In this document: piece after piece, positions 17,401 to 24,636 of the stretch
Numbering within the stretch: the first letter of the stretch is position 1
How the letters are laid out: each line of letters opens with the position of its first letter
Source of the DNA: PALSA-612 sp963791225
Lineage (GTDB): Bacteria; Actinomycetota; Thermoleophilia; Gaiellales; Gaiellaceae
DNA: 64,000 nucleotides
Direction: 5' to 3'
Assembly: GCA_963791225.1 (NCBI GenBank)
Contig: CAWBRV010000004.1
Span: 1-64,000, forward strand
Position numbers and translations under genes: made by a program
The notes under the pieces: model-generated
The model's database searches: none
What the model saw: the letters and a program-made list of their open reading frames with translations, nothing else
What the model was told of the DNA's origin: nothing

Positions 17401-17789
17401 GGTCGCTCGTGGTCGACTACAAGACGAATGCGCTCGGTGAGCTGACGCCCGCCGAGGTGGTGGAGCACGAGTACCGCGTGCAGCGGCTCGTCTACGCCCT
17501 CGCGTGCTTCCGCGCGGGGGCGGACGAGGTCGAGATCGTCTATGTCTTCCTCGAGCGGCCGGACGAGTCCGTGTCGGAGAGCTTCACGCGCGACGACGTC
17601 ACGGCGCTCGAGGAGGAGCTGTCGGCGACGATCGCGCGCGTCCGGTCGGGCGTCTTCGAGCCACGTCCGAGCGAGTTCGCCTGCTCGGGCTGCCCGGCGC
17701 TCGACGTCGTCTGCGCCGGCCCGCGGCTTCCCGGCCGTGGGCCGCGACCCGCGCCCGAGCTCGCCGCCGCCGCGCCCGGTGCCGCGTAG
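14406..17789 (+). CDS. addA: AddA-type helicase-nuclease subunit (UvrD/RecB-like)
   Basis: A 1127-residue UvrD-family helicase with a C-terminal nuclease domain. GAGTGKT at residues 24-30 is Walker A, DEFQDTN near residue 320 is Walker B, HAAKGLEF near residue 675 is motif V, and YYVAMTRA is motif VI. The nuclease core GFLDLYH followed by VVDYKT lies near residues 985-1006. Cysteines (YERCSYRFF, then CSGCPALDVVC at the C-terminus) suggest an iron-sulphur staple as in AddB. It unwinds and degrades broken DNA ends. ATG 14406 overlaps the addB stop, so the two subunits are translationally coupled. Confidence 0.92.
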   Translation: MSWEPNPEQRDAIEARGEVFVSAGAGTGKTAVLVERFARAVCDDGLDVDSILVITYTRKAAGELRSRIREALIARGRPDAARELDGAWISTIHGFCHRLLRAYPFAAGLDPRFRELDDPQAAVLRGEAFDEALAEFCAGGEPERLRLLVAYGGARLRGMLIGIYETLRAAGRPLVLELGEAAPLEERIGELREAARCLVDDVKATPTQRENAGALVALLEGQPLPDRLLDLAAFRNRGERAASYEEARKRVEQAALDTIAAGDRELLQELLERFHAAYSASKERESALDFEDLQLAARDLLAGHPEIREREQLRFRSLMVDEFQDTNRLQCELVDLLADGPGERELFFVGDEFQSIYGFRHADVAVFRDRRERTGGGLSLTRNYRSRPEVLAAVNFLFGEEFGDEFQPLAASGEFPDPVFGHPVELLVTDKASYADTGEHWRRGEARNIARRVRELVDTGAAEAGEIVLLFAAGTDAEWYEEELRRAGLPTYRATGRGYFGQQQVVDVLSYLRLLQNRYDDRALLTVLASPLVGVSNDALVLIRKAAPRRPLFTGVERELPAGLAEDDERLLRAFRQRYDRLLAASERLSLERLCERIVAEHDYDLAVLAQWDGKRRYANLRKLARLARSYEELRGRDSEGFVRFVRQQEAVGARELEAVAEEEGTGAVRLLTIHAAKGLEFKVVIVADAGRDRPAPAADEILALSDGRFGFKVADPYTSKRRGAFAYDEVRAAREAEDRAERLRLYYVAMTRAIDRLIVSGALDPEQADETPIGWVLRRVEPGDELARAAEAPVELQRGDARFVLRVERHDPALVAEPEPVETEAPAEPVQLSLFDAADDGGIRAAPVLPALEPLPAPPLYDVRSLSYSAIALYERCSYRFFAERVAGMRERRPAAAPGGDGGLLATEVGDAVHRLLEQVEPARPEMPDVEIARTWYPAATDDELDRVRALVEAYCDSELATRVADLDGVKAERSFAFEHDGVLFHGFLDLYHSAGGRSLVVDYKTNALGELTPAEVVEHEYRVQRLVYALACFRAGADEVEIVYVFLERPDESVSESFTRDDVTALEEELSATIARVRSGVFEPRPSEFACSGCPALDVVCAGPRLPGRGPRPAPELAAAAPGAA

Positions 17790-17814
17790 CTTCGTCAAGG
17801 AGGCGAGGCGGCGG

Positions 17815-18462
17815 GTGGGGCCGAAGCGCGAACGGATCGGCCCGATCGTCGCGCGGCTGAAACAGGCGCACCCGGATGCCACGATCGCGCTCCGCTCGCG
17901 GTCCGAGCTCGAGCTGCTCGTCGCGGTGATGCTGTCCGCGCAGACCACCGACGTGAACGTGAACAAGGTCACCGAGCGGTTGTTCGTGAAGTACCGGCGG
18001 CCCGAGGACTACCTCGCCGTTCCGGTCGAGGAGCTCGAGCTCGACATCTACCAGACGGGCTTCTTCCGCCAGAAGGCGAAGGCGATCCGAGGCACCATGC
18101 GGATGCTGATCGAGGAGTACGACGGCCGGGTGCCGCGGCGTCTCGAGGAGCTCGTCCGCCTGCCGGGCGTCGCGCGGAAGACGGCGAACGTCGTCGCGGC
18201 CGAGCTCGGCGACCCGCAGGGAATCGTCGTCGACACCCATGTGCGCCGGCTGTCGCAGCGGCTCGGCCTCTCGCGCCACGAGGATCCGGTGAAGATCGAG
18301 CGCGACCTGATCCGGCTCGTCCCGCGCGCGGAGTGGGGGGTCTTTCCGCACCTCCTGATCTGGCACGGCCGTCGGATCTGCGTCGCGCGCACACCGCGCT
18401 GCGAGGACTGCGTGCTGAACGACCTCTGCCCGTCGAGCCGGGTCGTGCCGGTCGAGGGCTAG
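17815..18462 (+). CDS. nth: Endonuclease III
   Basis: A 215-residue base-excision-repair glycosylase/AP lyase. The helix-hairpin-helix LPGVARKTANVV carries the catalytic lysine, and VDTHVRRLSQRLGL holds the catalytic Asp. The C-terminal cysteines C-x6-C-x2-C-x5-C bind the [4Fe-4S] cluster. LSAQTTDVNVN near the N-terminus is a further family signature. GTG 17815 is preferred because AAGGAGG (17797-17803) lies upstream at 11 nt and the length then fits the family; GTG 17779, overlapping addA, would add 12 residues. Its stop overlaps that of the convergent PAS gene (CTAG). Confidence 0.95.
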   Translation: MGPKRERIGPIVARLKQAHPDATIALRSRSELELLVAVMLSAQTTDVNVNKVTERLFVKYRRPEDYLAVPVEELELDIYQTGFFRQKAKAIRGTMRMLIEEYDGRVPRRLEELVRLPGVARKTANVVAAELGDPQGIVVDTHVRRLSQRLGLSRHEDPVKIERDLIRLVPRAEWGVFPHLLIWHGRRICVARTPRCEDCVLNDLCPSSRVVPVEG

Positions 18463-18908
18463 CGGGGCGTCAGGGCGACCAGCAGGCCGCCGTCGTCGTC
18501 GTACGCCGGGAAGATGTCGGCGGTGACGTCCTTCTGGAGCCCGGTCGCGGAGGTCAGCTCGCACTCCTCGCCGAGGCGGCGAACGCCCCATTCGAGCGCG
18601 AGCGCGACCGGATCCTTGCCGTCGTGGAAGCCCTGCAGTCGCAGCGCCTCGACGACCTCGCGGCCCATCAGCTCCTTCTCCTGGAAGCCGGTCAGCTCGA
18701 ACATGCCGCGGCCAGCGGCGAGGATCCGGCCTTCCGCGTCGCAGACGACCATGCCCGTGGCGGGAGCGGCGTAGTAGTCGTCCATCAACTCGAACAGGAA
18801 GCCGAAGCCGCATTTGTGGCAACCGACGGCAGTGGGATCGGTGAGGCTCTCCCGCCGGTCGTGGTCGATCGAGCGGCTCTTGCAGTTCGGGCAGATGAAA
18901 TAGGGCAC
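18459..18908 (-). CDS. Zinc-ribbon plus PAS domain protein
   Basis: A 149-residue cytosolic protein. The N-terminus has two CxxC knuckles (CPNC and CHKC, 27 residues apart), forming a likely zinc ribbon. A PAS-like domain follows, with GMVVCDAEGRILAAGRGMFELTG, typical of the N-terminal PAS strand pair. There is no kinase, cyclase or DNA-binding output domain, so it may sense a ligand or redox state and act through a partner. It lies downstream of trxB on the same strand, which hints at a redox link (inference). The start GTG 18908 gives a protein that begins at the zinc ribbon; an upstream start would overlap trxB. Confidence 0.7.
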   Translation of the reverse strand: MPYFICPNCKSRSIDHDRRESLTDPTAVGCHKCGFGFLFELMDDYYAAPATGMVVCDAEGRILAAGRGMFELTGFQEKELMGREVVEALRLQGFHDGKDPVALALEWGVRRLGEECELTSATGLQKDVTADIFPAYDDDGGLLVALTPR

Positions 18909-18969
18909 TGGGCCGATCGATCGTAGCCGTGCCCCGGCGGCCTGCCGCGCCGGAGCGAATGCGTCGTTT

Positions 18970-19932
18970 CTAGACGGCCACCGTCTGGTCACGATGGTGC
19001 TCGGCGGCCAGGAACCGCTCGGCGTCGAGCGCCGCCATACAGCCCGAGCCGGCGGCCGTCACCGCCTGCCGGTAGACGTGGTCCTGTACGTCGCCGGCCG
19101 CGAAGACGCCCTCGATGTTCGTCCGCGTCGAGCCCGGCATCGTGACGAGGTAGCCGCCCGCGTCGTGGTCGAGCCAGTCCAGGAACAGCTTCGTGCTCGG
19201 GTCGTGGCCGACGGCGACGAACAGGCCGTCAGCGGCGATCTCGCGCGTGTCGTCTGTGTGGACGTCGCGCAGCACGACGCCGGTGACGTGGCCGACCTCG
19301 TCGCCGAGCACGCTCTCGACTGCGGCGTTCAGCTCCCACTCGATCTTTTCGTTCTGGCGCGCGCGGTCGACCATGATCGGCGAGGCGCGGAACTCCTCAC
19401 GCCGGTGGACGACGATCACCCTGGTCGCGAACTTCGCGAGGAAGGTGGCCTCCTCCATCGCCGAGTCGCCGCCGCCGACGACGACCACGGTCTTGTCGCG
19501 GAAGAACGCCGCGTCGCAGACGGCGCAGTACGAGACGCCGCGGCCCTGGAGCGCCACCTCGGTCTCGAGGCCGAGCTGCCGTGCGTTGGCGCCCGTGGCC
19601 ACGATCACCGTCCAGGCGCGATGCTCCTCGTCGCCGACGAGGACGCGGAACGGCCGCTCGGAGAAGTCGACGCGCGTCACGTCGTCGGTCAGGAACTCGG
19701 CGCCGAAACGCTCGGCCTGCGAGCGGAACTCCTGCATCATCGCCGGCCCGAGGACGCCGTCCGGATATCCGGGGTAGTTCTCCACGTCGCTCGTGATCAT
19801 CAGCTGGCCGCCCCACTGGATGCCTTCGATCACGAGCGGGCTCAGGTTCGCGCGCGCCGCGTAGAGGGCCGCCGTGTAGCCGGCCGGGCCGCCTCCGATC
19901 ACGATCAGCTCGCGTACGTCGTTCGACGTCAC
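18970..19932 (-). CDS. trxB: Thioredoxin reductase
   Basis: A 320-residue flavoprotein. The N-terminal FAD motif is IVIGGGPAGYTAALYAAR, the redox-active disulphide is Cys136-Ala-Val-Cys139 (YCAVCDAAFF), the NADPH motif is VVVVGGGDSAMEEA, and GVFAAGDVQD is the second FAD contact. It reduces thioredoxin with NADPH in the cytosol. The start GTG 19932 is set by a Shine-Dalgarno (TTGGAGGA) a few nt upstream on the minus strand; the longer frame upstream has no family similarity. No thioredoxin gene is present next to it. Confidence 0.95.
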   Translation of the reverse strand: MTSNDVRELIVIGGGPAGYTAALYAARANLSPLVIEGIQWGGQLMITSDVENYPGYPDGVLGPAMMQEFRSQAERFGAEFLTDDVTRVDFSERPFRVLVGDEEHRAWTVIVATGANARQLGLETEVALQGRGVSYCAVCDAAFFRDKTVVVVGGGDSAMEEATFLAKFATRVIVVHRREEFRASPIMVDRARQNEKIEWELNAAVESVLGDEVGHVTGVVLRDVHTDDTREIAADGLFVAVGHDPSTKLFLDWLDHDAGGYLVTMPGSTRTNIEGVFAAGDVQDHVYRQAVTAAGSGCMAALDAERFLAAEHHRDQTVAV

Positions 19933-19987
19933 GTGTCCTCCAAGAACTCGGTGATCCCGCTCTGTGCGGGGGAAAGTGCTCGTTTGG

Positions 19988-20209
19988 TTAAACGAGCTGA
20001 ACCGGTTGACCCTTCCTGGCGAGTGCGTCCTCGCCGGCCTCCGTGAGCTCGACGCGGCCCTCGAGAACACGAACGAGCCCGCCGAGGACGGCGTCCTCCC
20101 AGACGGTCAGCCGCGGGCAATGGGTGCCCCACGCCTCCATCGTCTCGGCGTACGTCCGCGGGCGGCTCGACACCCAGGCGAGCAGCTCGAGGGTGGGCGC
20201 GTCGGTCAT
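19988..20209 (-). CDS. Small winged-helix-like protein of unknown function
   Basis: A 73-residue protein, basic at the C-terminus. The sequence runs LELLAWVSSRPRTYAE, then a central TVWEDAVLGGLV helix and a VELTEAGEDAL wing-like end, which resembles a short winged helix without recognisable DNA-contact residues. A TACGAT -10 box lies exactly 6 nt before the ATG, giving a leaderless message and supporting the start. It stands between trxB and rmuC on the same strand. Function unknown. Confidence 0.65.
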   Translation of the reverse strand: MTDAPTLELLAWVSSRPRTYAETMEAWGTHCPRLTVWEDAVLGGLVRVLEGRVELTEAGEDALARKGQPVQLV

Positions 20210-20215
20210 GCTCTC

Positions 20216-20221
20216 ATCGTA
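20216..20221 (-). promoter_or_regulatory. -10 box TACGAT for a leaderless transcript
   Basis: On the minus strand TACGAT is followed by 6 nt and ATG 20209. Confidence 0.55.
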
Positions 20222-20246
20222 CGCCGGGGCCGCGCCCTGGTCGGGG

Positions 20247-21458
20247 CTAGGCGGCGTCGGCGCCGAGTTCGTCGAGGTCGACGAGCGGCACGAGCTCCGG
20301 CGCTGTGAGCGGCTTGACCATGCGCTCGACCGGCACGACCGGCTCGATCTGCTCGTTCGCCGGCACGCCGAGCTCCGGAAACCGCCGCGCCGAAGGGAGC
20401 ACGCGCGCCTCGAGGGAGCCGACCGTCTCGTTGTAGGCCTCGACCGCCTTGTCCAGGCGGTTGCCGAGCCGCGACACGTGGGCGCCCATCGTGGCCAGGC
20501 GGTCGTACAGCTCGCGCCCGAGCTCGCTGACCTGGCGTGCGCTCTCGGCGAGCGTCTCCTCGCGCCAGCCGGCGGCGACGGCGAACAGCACGGCGATGAG
20601 CGTGGTCGGGCTGGCGAGGATGACGCGCTGGCTCGGGCCGAGCTCGAGCAGCGACGCGTCTTGCTCGACCGCGTAGCGGTAGAAGCTCTCGGACGGCAGG
20701 AACATCACCACGAACTCGGGCGACGGCGTGAACTGCCGCCAGTACGCCTTGAGACTCAGCTTGCTCATGTGGTCGCGGACATGGCGGAGGAAGTCCTCAT
20801 AGCGCGCGTCGCGCACCGTCTCGTCCTCGGTCTCGAGCGCGTCGAGCAGGGCTTCGAGCGGCACTTTTGCGTCGACGACGATGTTCTTCCCGCCGGGCAG
20901 GCGGACGACGACATCGGGCCGGAGCAGCCCGTCGTCGGAGGAGACCGTCGGCTGCTCGACGAAGTCGCAGTGGGCGAGCATGCCTGCCATCTCCAGCGCG
21001 CGGCGAAGCTGCATCTCGCCCCAGCGGCCGCGCGCGCTCGGCGAGCGCAGCGCTTTGACGAGCCCGGCCGTCTCGGTGCGCAGCTTGTCCTGGCTCTCGG
21101 TGAGCGCGACGACCTGGGTCGACAGCGCGCCGTAGGCCTGGCGGCGCGATGCCTCGAGCGAACGCACCTGCGTGTCGACCTTCTCCAACGACTCCTTGAG
21201 CGGCGCCACGAGTTGCTCCACCGCCTTCTGCCGCTGCTCGAGATCGTCGCGCGCGCCCCGTTGAAAGCCCTCGAGCTTCGTCGTCGCGAGCTGCAGGAAC
21301 TCCTCGTTGTTGCTCTTCAACGCCTCGGACGAGAGCGCCCTGAACATCGTCGTCAGCTCGGCCTGGGCGTCGCGCGCGGCGGACGTGCGCGCGCGCATGA
21401 CGAGCCACACGGCCAGGGAGCCGACGAGGAGCCCGATGACGAATCCGACAACGATCAT
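20247..21458 (-). CDS. rmuC: RmuC-family DNA recombination protein
   Basis: A 403-residue protein. It begins with a single transmembrane helix (IVVGFVIGLLVGSLAVWLVM), followed by a long coiled coil (about residues 30-140) and the RmuC nuclease-like domain, seen as RGRWGEMQLRRALEMAGM, DVVVRLPGGKNIVVDAKVPL and WRQFTPSPEFVVMFLPSE. RmuC limits recombination at inverted repeats and is thought to cut DNA structures. ATG 21458 is chosen because it begins at the membrane helix; the open frame further upstream crosses a strong hairpin. A TATCGT box lies 10 nt before the ATG. Confidence 0.9.
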   Translation of the reverse strand: MIVVGFVIGLLVGSLAVWLVMRARTSAARDAQAELTTMFRALSSEALKSNNEEFLQLATTKLEGFQRGARDDLEQRQKAVEQLVAPLKESLEKVDTQVRSLEASRRQAYGALSTQVVALTESQDKLRTETAGLVKALRSPSARGRWGEMQLRRALEMAGMLAHCDFVEQPTVSSDDGLLRPDVVVRLPGGKNIVVDAKVPLEALLDALETEDETVRDARYEDFLRHVRDHMSKLSLKAYWRQFTPSPEFVVMFLPSESFYRYAVEQDASLLELGPSQRVILASPTTLIAVLFAVAAGWREETLAESARQVSELGRELYDRLATMGAHVSRLGNRLDKAVEAYNETVGSLEARVLPSARRFPELGVPANEQIEPVVPVERMVKPLTAPELVPLVDLDELGADAA

Positions 21459-21530
21459 CAGCCGACGAACGATAGAAGCAGCGTCGGACGACCGGGGGCT
21501 GAAAAGGGTGCGGGTTTCGGCGAAAAACCC

Positions 21531-21578
21531 AATAAAAACGCCAGATCCGGCTGGCCCGAAAGCCGACCGGATCTGACG
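21531..21578 (-). terminator. Orphan intrinsic terminator upstream of rmuC
   Basis: On the minus strand a 12-bp stem (21539-21550 with 21567-21578, one G-U pair) with further inner GGC/GCC pairs is followed by TTTTTATT (21538-21531) and a second T-run. No minus-strand gene lies upstream, because dinG is divergent. A good promoter sits only a few bases before the hairpin, so the unit could give an RNA of about 50 nt or attenuate transcription into rmuC. Confidence 0.75.
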
Positions 21579-21583
21579 CGAGG

Positions 21584-21613
21584 ACAATACGACGGCGACG
21601 GCCTGGACGTCAA
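21584..21613 (-). promoter_or_regulatory. Sigma-70-type promoter TTGACG-N18-TATTGT
   Basis: On the minus strand TTGACG (21613-21608) and TATTGT (21589-21584) are separated by 18 nt. This is the best two-box promoter in the window. The predicted start, near 21577, is at the base of the terminator hairpin at 21531-21578. Confidence 0.6.
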
Positions 21614-21676
21614 GTGGTGACGAAGCGGAAAAAGCCGCTCGGAGCGAATTTTTGTCCCCACGGCCGTCGCGATCCC

Positions 21677-21682
21677 TAAGCT
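21677..21682 (+). promoter_or_regulatory. -10 box TAAGCT for a leaderless dinG transcript
   Basis: TAAGCT is followed by 7 nt and GTG 21690. No Shine-Dalgarno is present. Confidence 0.6.
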
Positions 21683-21689
21683 CGGAGCC

Positions 21690-23573
21690 GTGCGTCACGT
21701 CTTCGGAGCAGGGGGCTCGCTCGCCCGGGTGCTCGATCGCTACGAGGCCCGCGAGGAGCAGGCCGAGCTCGCAGACGCGGTCTCGAAGGCGCTCGCAGAC
21801 CGCAACCACCTGCTCGCCGAGGCCGGCACGGGCACGGGGAAGAGCCTGGCCTACCTCGTCCCGGCGCTCGCCTCCGGGCGGCGCGTGGTGGTCGCGACGG
21901 CGACGAAGGCACTCCAGGAGCAGCTGCTGACGAAGGACGTGCCGATCGCGTCGGCTGCGCTCGGCCGCGAGGTGAACGTCGCCGTGCTCAAGGGCAGGCA
22001 GAACTACCTCTGTCGGAACCGTCTGCAGGGCTTCGCGCTCCTCGGCGGCTCGCTGTTCGCGAGGCCCGAGGACGGCCGTGCGTTCGACGGGATGCGCGAC
22101 TGGATCGACGCGACCGAGACGGGCGATCGCGCCGAGCTCGAGGTCGAGCCGTCGCCGGCGCTGTGGTCAGAGCTGGCGGTCGGGTCCGACCGCTGCCTCG
22201 GGCGAACATGTCCGCACGTTGGGACGTGCTTCTCCGAGGCGGCGCGGGAGCGCGCCTCGCACGCCGACCTCGTGATCGTGAACCACGCGCTCTACTTCGC
22301 CGACCTCGGGCTGCGCGAGAAGCGAGACGGAGCGGGCGTGCTCCCGGAGCACGACGCGGTCGTCTTCGACGAGGCACACCGGCTCGAGGAGACCGCCGCG
22401 ACCTGGCTCGGCGGGCGCGTCTCCGGGGCGGGTCTCCACCGGCTCGGGCGCGACGTCGACCGCGCCTGCCGCGAAGCGAGCGTGCCGGCACCGGCGCGGG
22501 CGCTCGACCGAGTGGAACGCGCCGGCGACGCGCTCTTCGACGCCGTCTGCCCGGGCACGGGCCGCGTGCGGCTCCGGCAGCCGCCCGTGACCGTCCTTCG
22601 GACGCTCTCAGAGCGGCTGGCCGAGCTGGCGTCGGCGCTCTCCGGGGAGAACGACGAGCTGGATGCGCTCGCCGCACGGGCGCTCGGCGCCGTCGTGGAC
22701 GTCCAGGCGTGCCTCGACCCGGGCGAGCTCGAGCGCGTCGTGTGGGCGGAGCCGGACGCCGTCGCCTGGGCACCGGTCGACGTGTCGCGGCCGTTGCGGG
22801 AGCGGCTGTGGGAGGACGGCCCGACCGCGATCCTCGTGTCGGCGACGCTCGGCACCGGCGACGACTTCGCCTTCGTCCGCGATCGCCTCGGCCTGCGCGG
22901 CGCTTCCGAGTTGCGCGTCGGCTCTCCGTTCCGGTTCGAGGAGCAGGCGCTTCTCTATCTTCCCGACGGTCTCCCGGACCCGCGCTCCGAGGGCGCGCTC
23001 GAGCTGGTGGCCGAGGAAGCCGCCGCTCTCTGCGCGCTCTCGCGTGGTCGCGCGCTCGTCCTCACGAGCTCGTACCGCGCGCTCGACGCAATCGCCGCAC
23101 GGCTGCGCGGGCGTCTGGCGCACGAGGTGCTCGTCCAGGGCGACGCGCCGCGCGAGCGCCTCCTCGAACGCTTCGGCCGCGAGGTCGACTCGGTGCTCGT
23201 GGCGACCGCGACCTTCTGGCAGGGCGTCGACGTCCCCGGTGAGGCGCTGACGCTGCTCGTGATCGACAAGCTGCCGTTTCCGGCTCCCGGCGACCCGCTC
23301 GTCGCGGCCCGCTGCGAGCGCATCGCCGCCGAGGGCGGAGACTGGTTCGGCGACTATTCCCTCCCGGCCGCCGTGCTCCAGCTGCGCCAGGGCTTCGGCC
23401 GTCTCATCCGAACGCATCGCGACCGCGGGGTGGTCGCGATCCTCGATCCGCGTGTGCGGACACGTCCGTACGGGCGCACGTTCCTCGAGGCGCTGCCGCC
23501 CTGCCGGATCGTGACCGAACGGCTGTCCGTCGAGAGCTTCCTCGCCGGCGAGGTGCCCGTAGCAGCCTGGTAA
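21690..23573 (+). CDS. dinG: DinG-type iron-sulphur DNA helicase
   Basis: A 627-residue superfamily 2 (XPD/DinG) helicase. AEAGTGTGKSLAYLVPAL is Walker A, VVFDEAHRLEE is the DEAH box, LVSATLG is motif III, and LRQGFGRLIRTHRDRG is motif VI. Four cysteines between Walker A and the DEAH box (YLCRN, RCLGRTC, GTCFSE) match the [4Fe-4S] domain. These 5'-3' helicases resolve R-loops and G-quadruplexes. The start GTG 21690 is supported by the -10 box 7 nt upstream. Confidence 0.92.
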   Translation: MRHVFGAGGSLARVLDRYEAREEQAELADAVSKALADRNHLLAEAGTGTGKSLAYLVPALASGRRVVVATATKALQEQLLTKDVPIASAALGREVNVAVLKGRQNYLCRNRLQGFALLGGSLFARPEDGRAFDGMRDWIDATETGDRAELEVEPSPALWSELAVGSDRCLGRTCPHVGTCFSEAARERASHADLVIVNHALYFADLGLREKRDGAGVLPEHDAVVFDEAHRLEETAATWLGGRVSGAGLHRLGRDVDRACREASVPAPARALDRVERAGDALFDAVCPGTGRVRLRQPPVTVLRTLSERLAELASALSGENDELDALAARALGAVVDVQACLDPGELERVVWAEPDAVAWAPVDVSRPLRERLWEDGPTAILVSATLGTGDDFAFVRDRLGLRGASELRVGSPFRFEEQALLYLPDGLPDPRSEGALELVAEEAAALCALSRGRALVLTSSYRALDAIAARLRGRLAHEVLVQGDAPRERLLERFGREVDSVLVATATFWQGVDVPGEALTLLVIDKLPFPAPGDPLVAARCERIAAEGGDWFGDYSLPAAVLQLRQGFGRLIRTHRDRGVVAILDPRVRTRPYGRTFLEALPPCRIVTERLSVESFLAGEVPVAAW

Positions 23574-23585
23574 CGTGGCGTGCCC

Positions 23586-24365
23586 GTGGCCAAGAAAGCG
23601 CGCACACCGAAGCCGCCGCGGGCCTCCGGTTCGGGCACTCGCCAGGTTCAGGCGCCGCAGAAGCGCGCCAGCACGTCCCGGAAGCCGGCCGCGACCTCCA
23701 CCGAGGCGCCCTACAGGTACTTCTGGCCGACCGCGGCCGCAGTCGTCGCGCTCGCCATCGTCGGCGTTGCGCTCGGGATCGCCCTCACCCGCGGCTCGTC
23801 GAGCGCGACCTCCAGCAAGACGCCGTTTGCCCTGACGAAGCCGATCGTCTGGTCGGATCTGCCGGGGCTCCAGACCGGCAAGCCCCCATGGTCGAACGGC
23901 GCCTCGTCGCTGAGCCTCCGGCTCTCGGGGATCGGGCTCAACGCGCTGTCACAGGAGCAGCTCGCATTCCATATTCACCAGCACCTCGACATCTTCGTGA
24001 ACGGGAAGCACATCAACGTGCCGCAGGAGATCGGCTTCGGTCTCAACCCGAACACGGGCCAGCCCCAGTTCATCACCGAGCTGCACACCCACAACTCGCT
24101 CGGGGTCATCCACGTCGAGTCGGCGGAGACCCTGCGATACCAGCTCGGCCAGTTCTTCGGCGCATGGGGCGTGCGCCTGACCGGGAAGTGCCTGGGAAGC
24201 TTCAAGGGCGGCTGCGACAACCTCGAGTGGTACGTGGACGGAGTCAGGCGCGTGGGGAACCCCGCCAAGCTCGTGCTCAAGGACCACCAGGAGATCGCGG
24301 TCGTCGTCGGCACGCCGCCGGCGAAGATCCCGACGAGCTACGACTTCAAGGCCCACGGCATCTAA
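23586..24365 (+). CDS. Single-pass membrane protein with conserved His-rich extracytoplasmic domain
   Basis: A 259-residue protein of unknown function. A basic, Pro/Ser-rich cytoplasmic N-terminus of about 40 residues leads to one transmembrane helix (AAAVVALAIVGVALGIAL), and the rest is outside. The external domain contains FHIHQHLDIFVNG and LHTHNSLGVIHVES; the clustered histidines could bind metal. I recognise this arrangement as a conserved hypothetical protein of actinobacteria. Cys-x5-Cys (CLGSFKGGC) may be a disulphide. GTG 23586 is favoured (TAACGT lies 9 nt upstream), with GTG 23580 as an alternative. It precedes tRNA-Leu. Confidence 0.65.
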   Translation: MAKKARTPKPPRASGSGTRQVQAPQKRASTSRKPAATSTEAPYRYFWPTAAAVVALAIVGVALGIALTRGSSSATSSKTPFALTKPIVWSDLPGLQTGKPPWSNGASSLSLRLSGIGLNALSQEQLAFHIHQHLDIFVNGKHINVPQEIGFGLNPNTGQPQFITELHTHNSLGVIHVESAETLRYQLGQFFGAWGVRLTGKCLGSFKGGCDNLEWYVDGVRRVGNPAKLVLKDHQEIAVVVGTPPAKIPTSYDFKAHGI

Positions 24366-24376
24366 TCTGAGCCCGC

Positions 24377-24464
24377 GCCGGGGTGGCGAAATCGGTCAAA
24401 CGCGCCTGACTTAAAATCAGGTGTCCCCTCGTGGGGCATGAGGGTTCGACTCCCTCCCCCGGCA
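24377..24464 (+). tRNA. tRNA-Leu (anticodon UAA)
   Basis: An 88-nt class II tRNA. The acceptor arms GCCGGGG (24377-24383) and CCCCGGC (24457-24463) pair perfectly; the anticodon loop CTTAAAA puts TAA at 24412-24414; the long variable arm (GTCCCCTCGTGGGGCAT) and T-arm GAGGG-TTCGACT-CCCTC are intact. CCA is not encoded. Three decayed copies of its 3' part lie downstream. Confidence 0.97.
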
Positions 24465-24467
24465 CTC
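24416..24467 (+). repeat. tRNA-Leu 3' segment, reference copy (A)
   Basis: The 52-bp stretch from the 3' side of the anticodon arm to 3 bp past the tRNA. It recurs at 26439, 28008 and, more decayed, at 31183, all on the same strand. This is the segment typically duplicated by integration of mobile elements at a tRNA gene. Confidence 0.85.
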
Positions 24468-24636
24468 GAAATCCCTGCAAATATCCTGGCTTGTCGTCGA
24501 GCGTCAGACGACGCGACCGACGCCCACCGCCTGAGGGCAACTGAGAGGGGCAACGCGGCTCGGTCGGTCAGGGGATCGAGCCGCCTTCACAGGGTGTGGC
24601 ACAATCCGCCGTTGATCGGCAGGGCGAAGGAGCCGA

